Positions 26,480-35,993 of a DNA stretch of 44,969 nucleotides are shown piece after piece (position 1 is the first letter of the stretch; each line of letters opens with the position of its first letter). Below the pieces are notes generated by a model. That model saw nothing but the letters and a program-made list of their open reading frames with translations, did not search any database and had not been told where the DNA came from. The stretch spans positions 1 through 44,969 of the forward strand of contig NZ_RBVZ01000013.1 of NCBI RefSeq assembly GCF_004000435.1, read 5' to 3'. The translations under genes were made by a program, and so were the position numbers. This stretch comes from Alexandriicola marinus (GTDB lineage: Bacteria; Pseudomonadota; Alphaproteobacteria; Rhodobacterales; Rhodobacteraceae).

Positions 26480-27268
26480 ATGATGAAAACTTTTCTGAGA
26501 TCGCTGGTGCCCGAAGCATGGCAGGTGCCGGTCAAGTACCGGATCAACGCATGGCGCGGGCAGCTCGAACCCGAGCTCGAGATCCTCGAATATGTCGTGC
26601 AGCGGGGCGATCGAGCGATCGACATCGGGGGAAACCGCGGGATTTATACGCTGGCCCTGTGGCGCGAGGGCGCCACGGTCGAGGTGTTCGAACCCAATCC
26701 GGTCTGCGCGAATGTCGTGTCCGCTTGGGCGGCGGGCAAGCCTGCGGTCACTGTACATCGGGTCGGCCTATCCGATCGGGCGGGCACCGCGTCGCTCCAC
26801 ATCCCGGTCGACGAGGCGGGGCACGAACACGACGCGTCCGCTTCTTTGGGCGATCATCATATCGGCAGGACGCGCGAAGAAGTGGTGACGATCGAAGCGC
26901 TCGACAGCTTCGGCTTCGAGGACGTGGCATTCGTGAAGATCGATGTCGAAGGCCACGAATACAACGCCCTGCGCGGGGCGGCTCAGACGCTGCAATCGCA
27001 GCTTCCGGCGATCCTGGTCGAGATCGAGCAGCGCCACAACGCGCGCCCAATCACCGAGGTTTTCGACCTCGTGCTTGGTTGGGGTTACGAAGGCTACTTT
27101 CTGCGCGAAGGAAAACTGGTCCCCATCGACCGGTTCGATGTCGAACGCGATCAGGCGATGGAACATTTCGATGACGACAGCAGCGCCTACATCAACAATT
27201 TTCTCTTCCTCGGCAAAACGAAGATCGCGCTAGGACGCTACGCGAAGCTGCTGAAGGCACGGTCATAA
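26480..27268 (+). CDS. FkbM-family methyltransferase
   Basis: 262 residues. The ATG at 26480 follows GGATGGGG; ATGs at 26471 and 26483 are alternatives. SAM-dependent methyltransferase: motif I RAIDIGGNRGIYTLALWREG near residue 46, VEVFEPNPVCANVV near 67, and the FkbM hallmark VAFVKIDVEGHEYNALRGA near 150, then LPAILVEIEQRHN. FkbM proteins O-methylate sugars in glycans and antibiotics. In this operon it most likely caps or decorates the repeat unit; the acceptor hydroxyl is unknown. Confidence 0.87.
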   Translation: MMKTFLRSLVPEAWQVPVKYRINAWRGQLEPELEILEYVVQRGDRAIDIGGNRGIYTLALWREGATVEVFEPNPVCANVVSAWAAGKPAVTVHRVGLSDRAGTASLHIPVDEAGHEHDASASLGDHHIGRTREEVVTIEALDSFGFEDVAFVKIDVEGHEYNALRGAAQTLQSQLPAILVEIEQRHNARPITEVFDLVLGWGYEGYFLREGKLVPIDRFDVERDQAMEHFDDDSSAYINNFLFLGKTKIALGRYAKLLKARS

Positions 27269-27282
27269 ATGCTGGGCCAGGC

Positions 27283-28374
27283 GTGAAAATCCTCGTCGTC
27301 ACACCGCTTTTCGCCCGTTCGGGCGTCGCGCTGGCGCAGGTCCGCTTCGCGCGCGCCTTGCAGCGGCGCGGCCACGAGGTGGTGCTAGTGGTGGGGCACA
27401 TCAACCGCGAATACGGCTTCGATCCGCCCGAGGATCTGACGGTGCGCGTGCTCGATGCGCCCAATGCGCGCGGCATGTTCTGGCCGATCGTGCGATACCT
27501 GCGCGAAGAGCAGCCGGAAGTCGTCTTCTCCGCCGAAGACCACCTGAATACCTTCGTGCTGGCGGCAGCGATCCTGACGGGTTCGAGAGCGAAGATCAGC
27601 GGATCGTGCCGGGTCACCCCCTTCGACACCTATTCGAACACCCCGCTGACAAAGCGCTGGCTGCTCAAGCAGTTCGCGCGCTTGGTCATGCCACGCGCCG
27701 ATGCGCTGACCTGCGTGTCGCAGGACATGGTGGCGCAATATCGGCAGGTCTTTTCCTCGCCGCCCCATGTGTGCGTCTACAATATCGTCGACGATGCGAC
27801 CTCGCGCGCGAAAATGGCCGAACCGGTCGATCATGCCTGGCTGGGCGACACGTCCGTGCCCGTGGTCGTCGCCGCCGGTCGGCTCGCCCCGTGGAAGGGT
27901 TTCGACACGCTGATCGGGGCAATGGACTTGCTGAAGGAGCGACGCACGGTCCGCCTGATGATCCTCGGCGATGGGCCGCTGCGTGTGGAATTGCAGGAAC
28001 AGATCGACGGGCTGGGCCTGTCCGACCGGGTCGATCTGGTCGGCTATGTCGACAATCCGCTGAAATATTTTCGCGAAGCGCAGGCCTTCGTGCTGTCCTC
28101 GTTGGTGGAGGGCATGCCCAATGTGCTGGTCGAAGCTATGTTGGCCGGGTGCAGCCTGGTATCCACCGATTGCCCCACCGGCCCACGCGAACTACTGCGA
28201 GAAGGACGGTATGGGCGTCTCGTTCCGGTTGGCGATGCGGCGGCCATGGCCGGTGCTATAGAGCAGGCGCTTGACGACCCGATCCCGGCCGACCGGCTGG
28301 AAGAGGCGCTGGCCCCTTTCCGCGAGGAGACCGTGATCGCGCGCCATTTCGAACTGCTGGGGCTGGCGGCGTGA
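27283..28374 (+). CDS. Glycosyltransferase family 4
   Basis: 363 residues from a GTG at 27283 (MKILVVTPLFARSGVALAQV). GT-B fold with VVAAGRLAPWKGFDTLIGAM near 198, LMILGDGPLRVELQEQI near 227, and the donor-binding E-x7-E region SSLVEGMPNVLVEAMLAGC near 273. CPTGPREL follows, as in WbpH/WbnH-type enzymes that add GalNAc, GlcNAc or hexoses to lipid-linked acceptors. Its stop overlaps the next GTG, so the two GT4 enzymes are translationally coupled. Confidence 0.88.
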   Translation: MKILVVTPLFARSGVALAQVRFARALQRRGHEVVLVVGHINREYGFDPPEDLTVRVLDAPNARGMFWPIVRYLREEQPEVVFSAEDHLNTFVLAAAILTGSRAKISGSCRVTPFDTYSNTPLTKRWLLKQFARLVMPRADALTCVSQDMVAQYRQVFSSPPHVCVYNIVDDATSRAKMAEPVDHAWLGDTSVPVVVAAGRLAPWKGFDTLIGAMDLLKERRTVRLMILGDGPLRVELQEQIDGLGLSDRVDLVGYVDNPLKYFREAQAFVLSSLVEGMPNVLVEAMLAGCSLVSTDCPTGPRELLREGRYGRLVPVGDAAAMAGAIEQALDDPIPADRLEEALAPFREETVIARHFELLGLAA

Positions 28375-29516
28375 AGATCGGCCTCAACGCCACGATCCTG
28401 AACGATCGGCCCTCGGGCGCGCGGCAGCGCTTCGTCGGCATCTATGGCGCGCTGATCCGGCAGCAGCCTGAGAACGAATTCGTGATCTACGAGCCGCGCG
28501 ACTGCCGCTTGGGCAAATGGTTCGCGGGCCAAGACAACGTCTCGTGTCGCCCCACCCCGATCCCGAGCACGGGGCGGGTTGGCAAATTTCTTGCCGGAGC
28601 GCGATACTGGCGCGAGGCGCACAGGCGCGATTCGTTCGATGTGTTCGAAGCGATGCACATGCCGCTCACCCGCCCGGCGGATGCGCCCACTTTACTGACG
28701 ATCCACGACGTCAGGGGGCTGCGCGACACCGCCAACCTCCTCAACCGAACACTCTTCGTCCGCGTGTTGCGCGATGCGCTGAAACGTGCGGACCACGTGG
28801 TCACGGTGTCGCATGCCATGCGCGCCGAGATCTTGGATTTCTACGATCGCACGCCCGTATCGGTGGTGTACAACGGGTTCGACGCGGGCGGCGCGGGCGA
28901 GGTGTCGCAGGCAGAAATGGCGGAGTTTCGTAGCCGGCATGGCCTGCCGGAAGGCTATGTGCTGGCGGTGGGTCATCTCGAAGACCGCAAGAACTACGCG
29001 CGGCTGATCGAGGCCATCGCGGTTCTGGCCGCGCGCGGGGTCGATTGCCCGCTGGTCATCATCGGCAACGACAGCGGCCACGGCGCCGCGTTACGCCAGC
29101 AAATCGCGAAACTGCAGCTGGAAGGAAAGGTCACGCTGCTCAGCGGGCTGAGCGATGCGGACGTGCGCCGCGCCTATCATGCTGCGCGCCTGCTGGTATT
29201 TCCTTCCGCCTACGAAGGCTTCGGCATCCCGATTCTGGAGGCGATGGCCGCCGGAACGCCGATGGCATTGAGCGATCTGGAAATCTTCCGCGAGATCACC
29301 GAAGGCAAGGTGATCTATTTCGACCATCGCAGTGTCGAGGCCATTGCCGATGCGGTGGAACTGGGCGTGTCCTCGCAGGAGCGGCGGGAGGAAATGATCG
29401 CATACGGATCGCGCCGGGTGCAAGATTTTGCGTTCGGCGCCTTGGCAGCGCAACTCTCCGCGGTCCATAAGTCTCTCGCCAGCCAGCCAAAGGCTTTTTC
29501 CGCTTGTTTACCTTAA
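28371..29516 (+). CDS. Glycosyltransferase family 4
   Basis: 381 residues, GTG start overlapping the previous TGA. GT-B features: IGLNATILNDRPSGARQRFV, a central TLLTIHDVRGLRDTANLLNR, then VLAVGHLEDRKNYARLIEAI near 200 and FPSAYEGFGIPILEAMAAGT near 277, the usual donor-site signature of mannosyl- and rhamnosyl-GT4 enzymes. With ManC and RmlABCD encoded downstream, GDP-mannose or dTDP-rhamnose are reasonable donors, but this is inference. Confidence 0.88.
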   Translation: MKIGLNATILNDRPSGARQRFVGIYGALIRQQPENEFVIYEPRDCRLGKWFAGQDNVSCRPTPIPSTGRVGKFLAGARYWREAHRRDSFDVFEAMHMPLTRPADAPTLLTIHDVRGLRDTANLLNRTLFVRVLRDALKRADHVVTVSHAMRAEILDFYDRTPVSVVYNGFDAGGAGEVSQAEMAEFRSRHGLPEGYVLAVGHLEDRKNYARLIEAIAVLAARGVDCPLVIIGNDSGHGAALRQQIAKLQLEGKVTLLSGLSDADVRRAYHAARLLVFPSAYEGFGIPILEAMAAGTPMALSDLEIFREITEGKVIYFDHRSVEAIADAVELGVSSQERREEMIAYGSRRVQDFAFGALAAQLSAVHKSLASQPKAFSACLP

Positions 29517-29566
29517 TCGCCCGATCCCCGCGTTTCGCACGCTACAAGCGAGGCCGTTGAGACGTC

Positions 29567-31540
29567 ATGTGCGGAATCTGCGGGATCCTTTCGCATCAAG
29601 CGGGCGGCGAGCCGGAGCCGATGGTGCAGGCCATGGCCCGCAGCCTGCACCATCGCGGCCCGGACGACGAGGGCGTATGGGCGGACGCCGGCAGCGGCAT
29701 CGTGCTCGGCCATCGCCGTCTCTCGATCCTCGATCTCAGCCCGGCGGGGGCACAGCCGATGGCCTCGCCATGCGGGCGATTCATGGTCGCGTTCAACGGC
29801 GAGATATACAATCACCTTGCGCTGCGCGATGCGCTGGAGGCCGAGGATGCGGCGCCCCTCTGGCGGGGGCATTCGGATACTGAAACGCTGCTCGTCGCGA
29901 TCGCGCGCTGGGGCCTGCCCTCCACTCTGCGGCGCGCCAGCGGCATGTTCGCGATCGCGCTGTGGGATCGGCAGGAGCGCACGCTGAGCCTCGCGCGCGA
30001 CCGGATGGGGGAGAAGCCGCTCTATCTAGCCGAACTACCCGATGGCTGGGCCTTCGCATCTGAGATCAAGGCGCTGTTGGAAGTGCCGGCCTTCAAGCCC
30101 GTGTTGTGTCGCGACGCGATCGCTGCATACCTCGCATATAGCTACGTGCCCGAAACGCTGTGCATTTTCCGCGACGTGCGCAAGGTCGCGCCGGGGCACA
30201 TCGCGACGCTTTCGCTCAATCGCAAATCCATCGCGATCGAACCGTACGAAAGCTTCGCCGATCTCGCAGAGGCGGATCGCGCGGACGCGCCCGCCGATCC
30301 TCTTGCGTCGCTCGAAGCGGTTCTCGGCGATGTCGTCGAAGAGCAGACGCTCAGCGACGTTCCGCTGGGATGCTTCCTTTCGGGCGGAGTGGATTCGTCG
30401 CTGATCGCATCGCTGATGCAGAGCCGCGCAACACGGAAGGTGCGCACCTTCGCGATCGGGTTCGACGACGAACGCTTCAACGAAGCTCCGCACGCCGCGG
30501 CGGTGGCGCGGCATCTGGGCACCGATCACACCGAGATCATCCTGTCCGAACGCGACGCACTGGACGTGATCCCCCGGATGCCAGCGATCTACGACGAGCC
30601 ATTTGCCGATTCATCGCAGATTCCCACCACCCTGCTATGCCGTGAAGCGCGCCGATCCGTAACCGTAGCCCTCACCGGAGATGGCGGAGACGAGATTTTC
30701 GGCGGCTATAATCGCCATGTCATCGGCCCGCGGCTGCTCGCCAATCTGCAACGCGTGCCGTGCGCCGTGCGACAAGTGGGCGGGCAAGCGGTCGCGGCAC
30801 TTGCGCCGCTGATCGTGGCCGAGAATGGCGGCCTGCGCACTCTTGCCAGGAAGATGCGCCTGCCCATCACGGCGCTGGACAATGTGGCCAAGCTCGCCCC
30901 CCACGCCGCACTGATCGACAGTCTGCCCGCGCTCTACCAGCATCTCACCCGCTCGGTCGCCGATCCGTCAGGGCTGCTGAGCGAAGCCGCGAAAGTCGCC
31001 GATCCTGCCGATCCGCTGGATGGTTCCTCGAATGTCTCCCCGTCCGAGTGGATGATGGCGATGGACAGCGTGACCTACCTGCCGGGCGATATATTGGTGA
31101 AGGTGGACCGTGCTGCGATGGCCGCGTCCCTTGAAACGCGGGCGCCGTTTCTGGATGCGCGTGTGGTAACCGCTGCTTGGAAGCTGCCGCTTGAACTGAA
31201 AATCGCTGACGGCAAGGGCAAGCAGGCCCTACGATCAATCCTTGATAGGTATGTGCCTCGAGATCTCATCGAGCGCCCGAAACAGGGCTTTTCAATCCCG
31301 TTGGATCGATGGTTGCGTGGTGCCTTGCGGCAATGGGGCGAGAGCCTTTTGTGTGATGACGATCTTGTTGATCTAGCCGGCCTGAAACGCACCGCAATCC
31401 ATAAATTGTGGAAGCTGCATCAGTCGGGTAACGCAAACAACGGTACCCAGCTTTGGACCATTCTGGTGTTGCTGGACTGGTTAAGGCACTATCGTCATGA
31501 CGTTGTGCGTGTGCCGGACCTTCTGCCTGTTATTGCATGA
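29567..31540 (+). CDS. asnB: Asparagine-synthase-like glutamine amidotransferase
   Basis: 657 residues. The N-terminal class II glutaminase has nucleophile Cys2 (MCGICGIL), RSLHHRGPDDEGVWA and FNGEIYNHLALRDALE. The C-terminal synthetase has the PP-loop FLSGGVDSSLIASLMQ near residue 270 and LTGDGGDEIFGGYNRH near 368. Length fits AsnB/XrtA-associated amidotransferases. Inside surface-glycan operons such proteins amidate uronic acids to uronamides. A HexNAc dehydrogenase at 18192 makes the acid, so a role in polymer decoration is more likely than asparagine supply. Start chosen at the ATG just before the required Cys. Confidence 0.88.
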   Translation: MCGICGILSHQAGGEPEPMVQAMARSLHHRGPDDEGVWADAGSGIVLGHRRLSILDLSPAGAQPMASPCGRFMVAFNGEIYNHLALRDALEAEDAAPLWRGHSDTETLLVAIARWGLPSTLRRASGMFAIALWDRQERTLSLARDRMGEKPLYLAELPDGWAFASEIKALLEVPAFKPVLCRDAIAAYLAYSYVPETLCIFRDVRKVAPGHIATLSLNRKSIAIEPYESFADLAEADRADAPADPLASLEAVLGDVVEEQTLSDVPLGCFLSGGVDSSLIASLMQSRATRKVRTFAIGFDDERFNEAPHAAAVARHLGTDHTEIILSERDALDVIPRMPAIYDEPFADSSQIPTTLLCREARRSVTVALTGDGGDEIFGGYNRHVIGPRLLANLQRVPCAVRQVGGQAVAALAPLIVAENGGLRTLARKMRLPITALDNVAKLAPHAALIDSLPALYQHLTRSVADPSGLLSEAAKVADPADPLDGSSNVSPSEWMMAMDSVTYLPGDILVKVDRAAMAASLETRAPFLDARVVTAAWKLPLELKIADGKGKQALRSILDRYVPRDLIERPKQGFSIPLDRWLRGALRQWGESLLCDDDLVDLAGLKRTAIHKLWKLHQSGNANNGTQLWTILVLLDWLRHYRHDVVRVPDLLPVIA

Positions 31541-31553
31541 AAGTCTAATTTTT

Positions 31554-32624
31554 ATGCTGCCCTACTGGCTTTTCTTCCTCGTCCCGGCGCTTGCGGCCCT
31601 CGCATCTGGCCCTGTCATGAGAGTGCGGGCCGATGGGACGCGTCCGCTGCGGATCGACGCCACTTGGATGCTGATGATTGTGGCACTCAGCCTAATCATC
31701 GGATTTCGCTACGAAGTGGGCGGTGACTGGGGCAACTATTTTCGATACCTGTTTGGTGCCGCAAATCTGAACTTTTCGGACCTCGGTGGCTTAGAAGATC
31801 CGGGCTATTGGGCGCTCAACATCCTTTCGGTGAAACTCGGTTTCGGCATGACAGGGGTCAACACCTTCGGTGCCTTCATTTTTTCCATTGGCCTTGTCGT
31901 ATTCTGTAGAAGTCTGCCGCGTCCGTGGCTGGCGTTGGCCTGCGCCATGCCCTACCTCGTCACGGTGGTTGCCATGGGCTACACGCGCCAAGCAATCGCT
32001 TTAGGCTTGCTGATGATCGGTCTTGTCATGCTGGGCCGCCAACGGTTCGTGTTTTTTACGCTTTGGGTGCTTGCCGGGGCGCTATTTCACAAATCTGCGG
32101 TTGTGCTCATACCAATAGCGGCTTTGACAATTTCAAAGAACCGGTTCTTCACCGTATCGCTTGTCGCTGCGGCAACTGCTTTGGGCTACGTCACTTTGTT
32201 GGCCGACAGCGCCGCAAATTTGATCGATAACTATGTCGATGAAAATTTCGAGTCTGCGGGCGCATTAATTCGTCTTACAATGAACGCTATTCCGGCTTTT
32301 ATTTTCTTGCTTTACCGCAAGCGCTTCGCTTTATCTTCGGCCGAGAATAAGCTCTGGCTGATATTATCGCTGATGGCCGTTGGCATGTTTCTTGCGTTTT
32401 TCCCAACAAATCTAAGCACGGCGCTTGACCGCATGGCGCTTTACATAATCCCCTTACAATTGATGGTTTTTGCGCACCTTCCAGATGCGATCGGCGTCTT
32501 CGGTCGGCGCAACCAAGCAATCGTCGCCCTCATCCTATTCTACTACGCTATGATCCTGTTCGTCTGGCTCAATTTTGCAGATCATTCGCACCGCTGGGTG
32601 CCCTACCAGATGGGGATAGGATAA
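31554..32624 (+). CDS. EpsG-family / Wzy-like polysaccharide polymerase
   Basis: 356 residues from the ATG at 31554, just after the asnB stop; an upstream in-frame ATG at 31497 overlaps asnB and adds a less hydrophobic start. About 9-11 hydrophobic segments, with the EpsG signature GFRYEVGGDWGNYFRYLFGA near residue 50 and YTRQAIALGLLMIG near 145, and a hydrophobic C-terminus. EpsG proteins occupy the polymerase slot in Wzx/Wzy loci. With Wzx at 21527 this completes the membrane machinery for repeat-unit assembly. Confidence 0.82.
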   Translation: MLPYWLFFLVPALAALASGPVMRVRADGTRPLRIDATWMLMIVALSLIIGFRYEVGGDWGNYFRYLFGAANLNFSDLGGLEDPGYWALNILSVKLGFGMTGVNTFGAFIFSIGLVVFCRSLPRPWLALACAMPYLVTVVAMGYTRQAIALGLLMIGLVMLGRQRFVFFTLWVLAGALFHKSAVVLIPIAALTISKNRFFTVSLVAAATALGYVTLLADSAANLIDNYVDENFESAGALIRLTMNAIPAFIFLLYRKRFALSSAENKLWLILSLMAVGMFLAFFPTNLSTALDRMALYIIPLQLMVFAHLPDAIGVFGRRNQAIVALILFYYAMILFVWLNFADHSHRWVPYQMGIG

Positions 32625-32869
32625 TTGAATCTCGTAAAGTCAGGACTGTGGCAACAGGGTCGTCCCAGTCAAGCAGTTTTCTGGATGCGGCTTCCCCCGC
32701 ACCTGCAATTTTGTTCTGCCTCTCGAATCATTGGAAGATCTGTCTGCCTTTTAGAGGAGGCCGCCACAATAGTGCCTGCTCGACAGTGGTTTGAGAACAT
32801 AATTCACCCTCGGCACCATAAAGGTTGCGCAACTACAAGCTCGCGCAATGCAGTTTGCAAGGAATGACT
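32625..32869 (+). promoter_or_regulatory. Upstream region of manC with a GTTGCGCAAC palindrome
   Basis: A 245-base noncoding gap splits the operon before manC. It contains a perfect 10-bp palindrome GTTGCGCAAC at 32824-32833 and an AAGGA ribosome site at 32859-32863. An internal promoter serving manC-rmlCBDA is likely from the layout. The palindrome may be an operator; its binding factor is unknown. Confidence 0.4.
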
Positions 32870-34363
32870 ATGATGGCTATCGCGCGCAGTCAGCCAAGAA
32901 AGTTCAACGAGGCAACATTGGCTACTGTAATTCACCCGGTTCTCATATGTGGCGGCTCTGGAACGCGGCTTTGGCCACTGTCGCGCAAGTCCTATCCTAA
33001 GCAGTTCGTCATGCTGATCGGCGAGGCGAGCCTTTATCAGGCCTCGGCGCGTCGCTTGTCTGTCGAGGGATTTGCTTCTCCGACGATTGTCACTACCGCT
33101 GATCTCCGGTTCATTGTGATCGAGCAGCTCGCCGCGCTCGAGATCGCGCCTGCCGATGTGCTGATCGAGCCCTGTGCCAAGAACACCGCCGCCGCCATTT
33201 GCGCCGCTGCGTTGTCACTTGAGGCCCGCGCGCCCGGCGCGCTTATGCTGGTTACCCCTTCGGATCACGTAATTCCCGACGCAGCCCTTTTCCGCGATGC
33301 CGTTCAGTCTGCAGCACCTGCCGCCTTGGACGGACAGCTTGTCACCTTTGGTATCCGCCCCAGCCACCCCGAAACGGGCTATGGCTGGCTCGAGCTCTCG
33401 GCCCCAACGCCAGACTTCGCTCCCGTTCCGCAACCCTTGCAAAGCTTTGTCGAAAAGCCGGACCTCGCGACAGCTGAGGCGCTTCTCGCGGGCGGCATGC
33501 ACCTGTGGAATGCCGGAATTTTTCTGTTTTCCACTACTGCAATCCTTGTCGCCTTTGCCGCCCACGCGCCGGAGGTTCTGGCCGGCACCCGCGCCGCCTT
33601 TGACGCGGCCGAGAAGGATCTCTCCTTCACCCGCCTCGCGGGGGCCCCTTGGGCTGAGCTCCCTGATATCTCGATCGACTACGCAGTGATGGAACGCGCA
33701 ACGAACCTGACCGTTGTCCCTTATGCGGGCGCGTGGTCCGATCTCGGAGATTGGCAGGCCGTCTGGCGTGAGGCCGAGGCCGACGCCACCGGCACCGTTA
33801 CCGCTGGCCCCGCGAGTGCGCTTGATTGTCACGACACGCTTTTGCAGGCGACAAATGAGGCGCAGCAGCTTGTCGGCATCGGCCTGACGGACATCATCGC
33901 CGTCGCCATGCCAGACGCCGTGTTGGTTGCCCACAAGGACCGTGCGCAAGAGGTCAAGCACGCCGTAGCCGCTCTCAAGGCCAAATCCGTCCCGCAGGCC
34001 GAGAAGCTGCCGCGCGACTACCGACCCTGGGGCTGGTATGAAAGCCTCGTCGTAGGCCCACGCTTTCAGGTGAAACGCATCGTTGTCCACCCTGGCGAGG
34101 CGCTAAGTCTGCAAAGCCACCACCACCGCGCCGAACACTGGATCGTGGTAGAGGGTACAGCAAAGGTGACTGTCGATAATGAAGTGAAACTCTTGGCGGA
34201 AAACCAGTCCGTCTATATCCCCCTCGGCGCCGTCCACCGCATGGAAAACCCCGGTAAGTTGCCGCTGACCCTGATTGAGGTGCAGACCGGCAGCTACCTC
34301 GGCGAGGACGACATCATCCGATACGAAGATGTTTATGCGCGTGGGCAAGGGGCAAAGGGATGA
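32870..34363 (+). CDS. manC: Mannose-1-phosphate guanylyltransferase / mannose-6-phosphate isomerase
   Basis: About 497 residues from the ATG at 32870, six bases after AAGGA; ATGs at 32864 and 32873 are alternatives. The N-terminal nucleotidyltransferase has ICGGSGTRLWPLSRKSYPKQ near residue 25, IEPCAKNTAAAICAAAL and VTPSDHVI. The C-terminal type II phosphomannose isomerase cupin has FQVKRIVVHPGEALSLQSHH and HHRAEHWIVVEGTA, then SVYIPLGAVHRMENPG. It makes GDP-mannose from mannose-6-phosphate via mannose-1-phosphate, feeding mannosyl units or GDP-derived deoxysugars. No phosphomannomutase gene is in the window. Confidence 0.92.
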   Translation: MMAIARSQPRKFNEATLATVIHPVLICGGSGTRLWPLSRKSYPKQFVMLIGEASLYQASARRLSVEGFASPTIVTTADLRFIVIEQLAALEIAPADVLIEPCAKNTAAAICAAALSLEARAPGALMLVTPSDHVIPDAALFRDAVQSAAPAALDGQLVTFGIRPSHPETGYGWLELSAPTPDFAPVPQPLQSFVEKPDLATAEALLAGGMHLWNAGIFLFSTTAILVAFAAHAPEVLAGTRAAFDAAEKDLSFTRLAGAPWAELPDISIDYAVMERATNLTVVPYAGAWSDLGDWQAVWREAEADATGTVTAGPASALDCHDTLLQATNEAQQLVGIGLTDIIAVAMPDAVLVAHKDRAQEVKHAVAALKAKSVPQAEKLPRDYRPWGWYESLVVGPRFQVKRIVVHPGEALSLQSHHHRAEHWIVVEGTAKVTVDNEVKLLAENQSVYIPLGAVHRMENPGKLPLTLIEVQTGSYLGEDDIIRYEDVYARGQGAKG

Positions 34364-34382
34364 AAGAGGAACATTTCAGTCA

Positions 34383-34943
34383 ATGAACATTACAAAAATA
34401 GAGCTTCCGGATGTGTGGCTGTTCAATCCTCGCCGCCAAGGCGATCACCGTGGTTTTTTTGCGGAAACCTATAGCCAGCGGGCCTATGCTGCGTGGGGGA
34501 TTGATGCCAGTTTCGTCCAAGACAACCACTCGGTTTCTGCGGCTGTGGGCACGGTGCGGGGCTTGCACTTCCAGGCGCCGCCCGCTGCGCAGGCTAAGCT
34601 GGTGCGCTGTGGGCGGGGTGCCATTTTTGATGTGGCGGTCGATATTCGGCGCGGCAGCCCCACCTATGGCCGCTGGGCAGGCTATACGCTCAGCGCAGAA
34701 AGCGGCGCGCAGCTTTATATTCCGGTGGGCTTTGCCCATGGCTTTGCCACGCTCGAGCTGGACAGCGAGATTATCTACAAATGCAGCGATTATTACGCCC
34801 CGGAAACCGAGGGTGCGCTGCGCTGGGATGACCCGGATATTGGCATCAAATGGCCCCTCACCAGCGCACCGGTGTTGAGCGGGAAAGACGCCGCAGCCCC
34901 TCTGCTGGCCGGCTTTAACAGCCCATTCACCTTTGAGGGATAA
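34383..34943 (+). CDS. rmlC: dTDP-4-dehydrorhamnose 3,5-epimerase
   Basis: 186 residues from the ATG at 34383. RmlC cupin: NPRRQGDHRGFFAETYSQRA near residue 15, the catalytic His in GTVRGLHFQAPPAAQAKLVR near 58, the partner Asp in IFDVAVDIRRGSPTYGRW, and YIPVGFAHGFATLE near 118. It epimerises dTDP-4-keto-6-deoxyglucose at C3 and C5. It lies three bases from rmlB, first in an rmlC-B-D-A set. Confidence 0.92.
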   Translation: MNITKIELPDVWLFNPRRQGDHRGFFAETYSQRAYAAWGIDASFVQDNHSVSAAVGTVRGLHFQAPPAAQAKLVRCGRGAIFDVAVDIRRGSPTYGRWAGYTLSAESGAQLYIPVGFAHGFATLELDSEIIYKCSDYYAPETEGALRWDDPDIGIKWPLTSAPVLSGKDAAAPLLAGFNSPFTFEG

Positions 34944-34946
34944 GAG

Positions 34947-35993
34947 ATGAAGCTACTGGTCACAGGGGGTGCGGGGTTTATCGGCTCGGCCGTGGTGCGG
35001 CTGGCGGTGGCGCGTGGGCATCAGGTGGTCAACCTAGATGCGCTGACCTATGCCGCCAATCTGGCCAATGTGGCGCCGGTGGCGGATAGCCCGCTCTATG
35101 CCTTTCAGCAGGCCGATATCCGCGACCTCGCAGCGCTGGATGCGTGTTTTGCCGCGCACCAGCCAGATATCGTGATGCATCTGGCGGCCGAATCCCATGT
35201 CGATCGCTCTATCGATGGGCCTGCCGAATTTATCGACACCAATATCACCGGCACGTTCAACATGCTCGAGGCCGCGCGCACATATTGGATGGCGCAAGGC
35301 AGGCCCCAAGGGTTTCGCTTTCATCACATCTCGACAGACGAGGTCTTCGGCTCATTGCCTTCTGACCCGTCAGTAAAGTTCACCGAAGCCACGGCCTATG
35401 ACCCGCGCAGCCCCTATTCCGCCTCCAAGGCCGCGTCAGATCATCTGGTTCGCGCCTGGCACGAGTCATACGGCCTGCCCGTGGTGCTGAGCAATTGTTC
35501 CAACAATTACGGCCCCTACCATTTCCCCGAAAAACTGATCCCGGTCGTCATTCTGAACGCGCTCGCCGGCAAGCCATTACCGATCTATGGCGATGGCAGC
35601 AATGTTCGCGATTGGCTCTATGTCGAAGACCACGCGGATGCGCTGCTGCTGGTGGTCAGCCAAGGCCAATTGGGGCGCAGCTACAACATTGGCGGCGAGA
35701 ACGAGCGCACCAATCTGCAACTGGTCGAAACCATCTGCGCCATCCTAGATCAGCTGCGACCGCGGGAAACAGGCGCCTATGCCGATCTGATCACCTTCGT
35801 CACCGATCGGCCCGGCCATGATGCGCGCTATGCCATCGACCCGTCGCGCATTCGCACGGAACTGGGGTGGCGCCCCTCCGTGAGCGTGGAAGAAGGTCTG
35901 GAGCGCACAGTACACTGGTATCTCGAAAACGAAGATTGGTGGCATCCGCTCTTGGCGCGACAGGGTGTAGGGCAGCGGCTCGGCACGACATGA
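34947..35993 (+). CDS. rmlB: dTDP-glucose 4,6-dehydratase
   Basis: 348 residues. Extended [21 protein letters not shown] near residue 3, [20 protein letters not shown] near 80, the catalytic [10 protein letters not shown] (Thr-Asp-Glu) near 130, and [15 protein letters not shown] near 158. [20 protein letters not shown] and [11 protein letters not shown] follow. It makes dTDP-4-keto-6-deoxyglucose, the branch point for rhamnose (RmlC, RmlD) and, by inference, for the FdtA/FdtB branch at 20017-21530. Its stop overlaps the rmlD start. Confidence 0.94.
   Translation: MKLLVTGGAGFIGSAVVRLAVARGHQVVNLDALTYAANLANVAPVADSPLYAFQQADIRDLAALDACFAAHQPDIVMHLAAESHVDRSIDGPAEFIDTNITGTFNMLEAARTYWMAQGRPQGFRFHHISTDEVFGSLPSDPSVKFTEATAYDPRSPYSASKAASDHLVRAWHESYGLPVVLSNCSNNYGPYHFPEKLIPVVILNALAGKPLPIYGDGSNVRDWLYVEDHADALLLVVSQGQLGRSYNIGGENERTNLQLVETICAILDQLRPRETGAYADLITFVTDRPGHDARYAIDPSRIRTELGWRPSVSVEEGLERTVHWYLENEDWWHPLLARQGVGQRLGTT

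Noticed and set aside
32625-32867. 80-codon TTG-started frame before manC
   Set aside because: Weak start, no family, and it occupies a region better explained as an upstream leader of manC.
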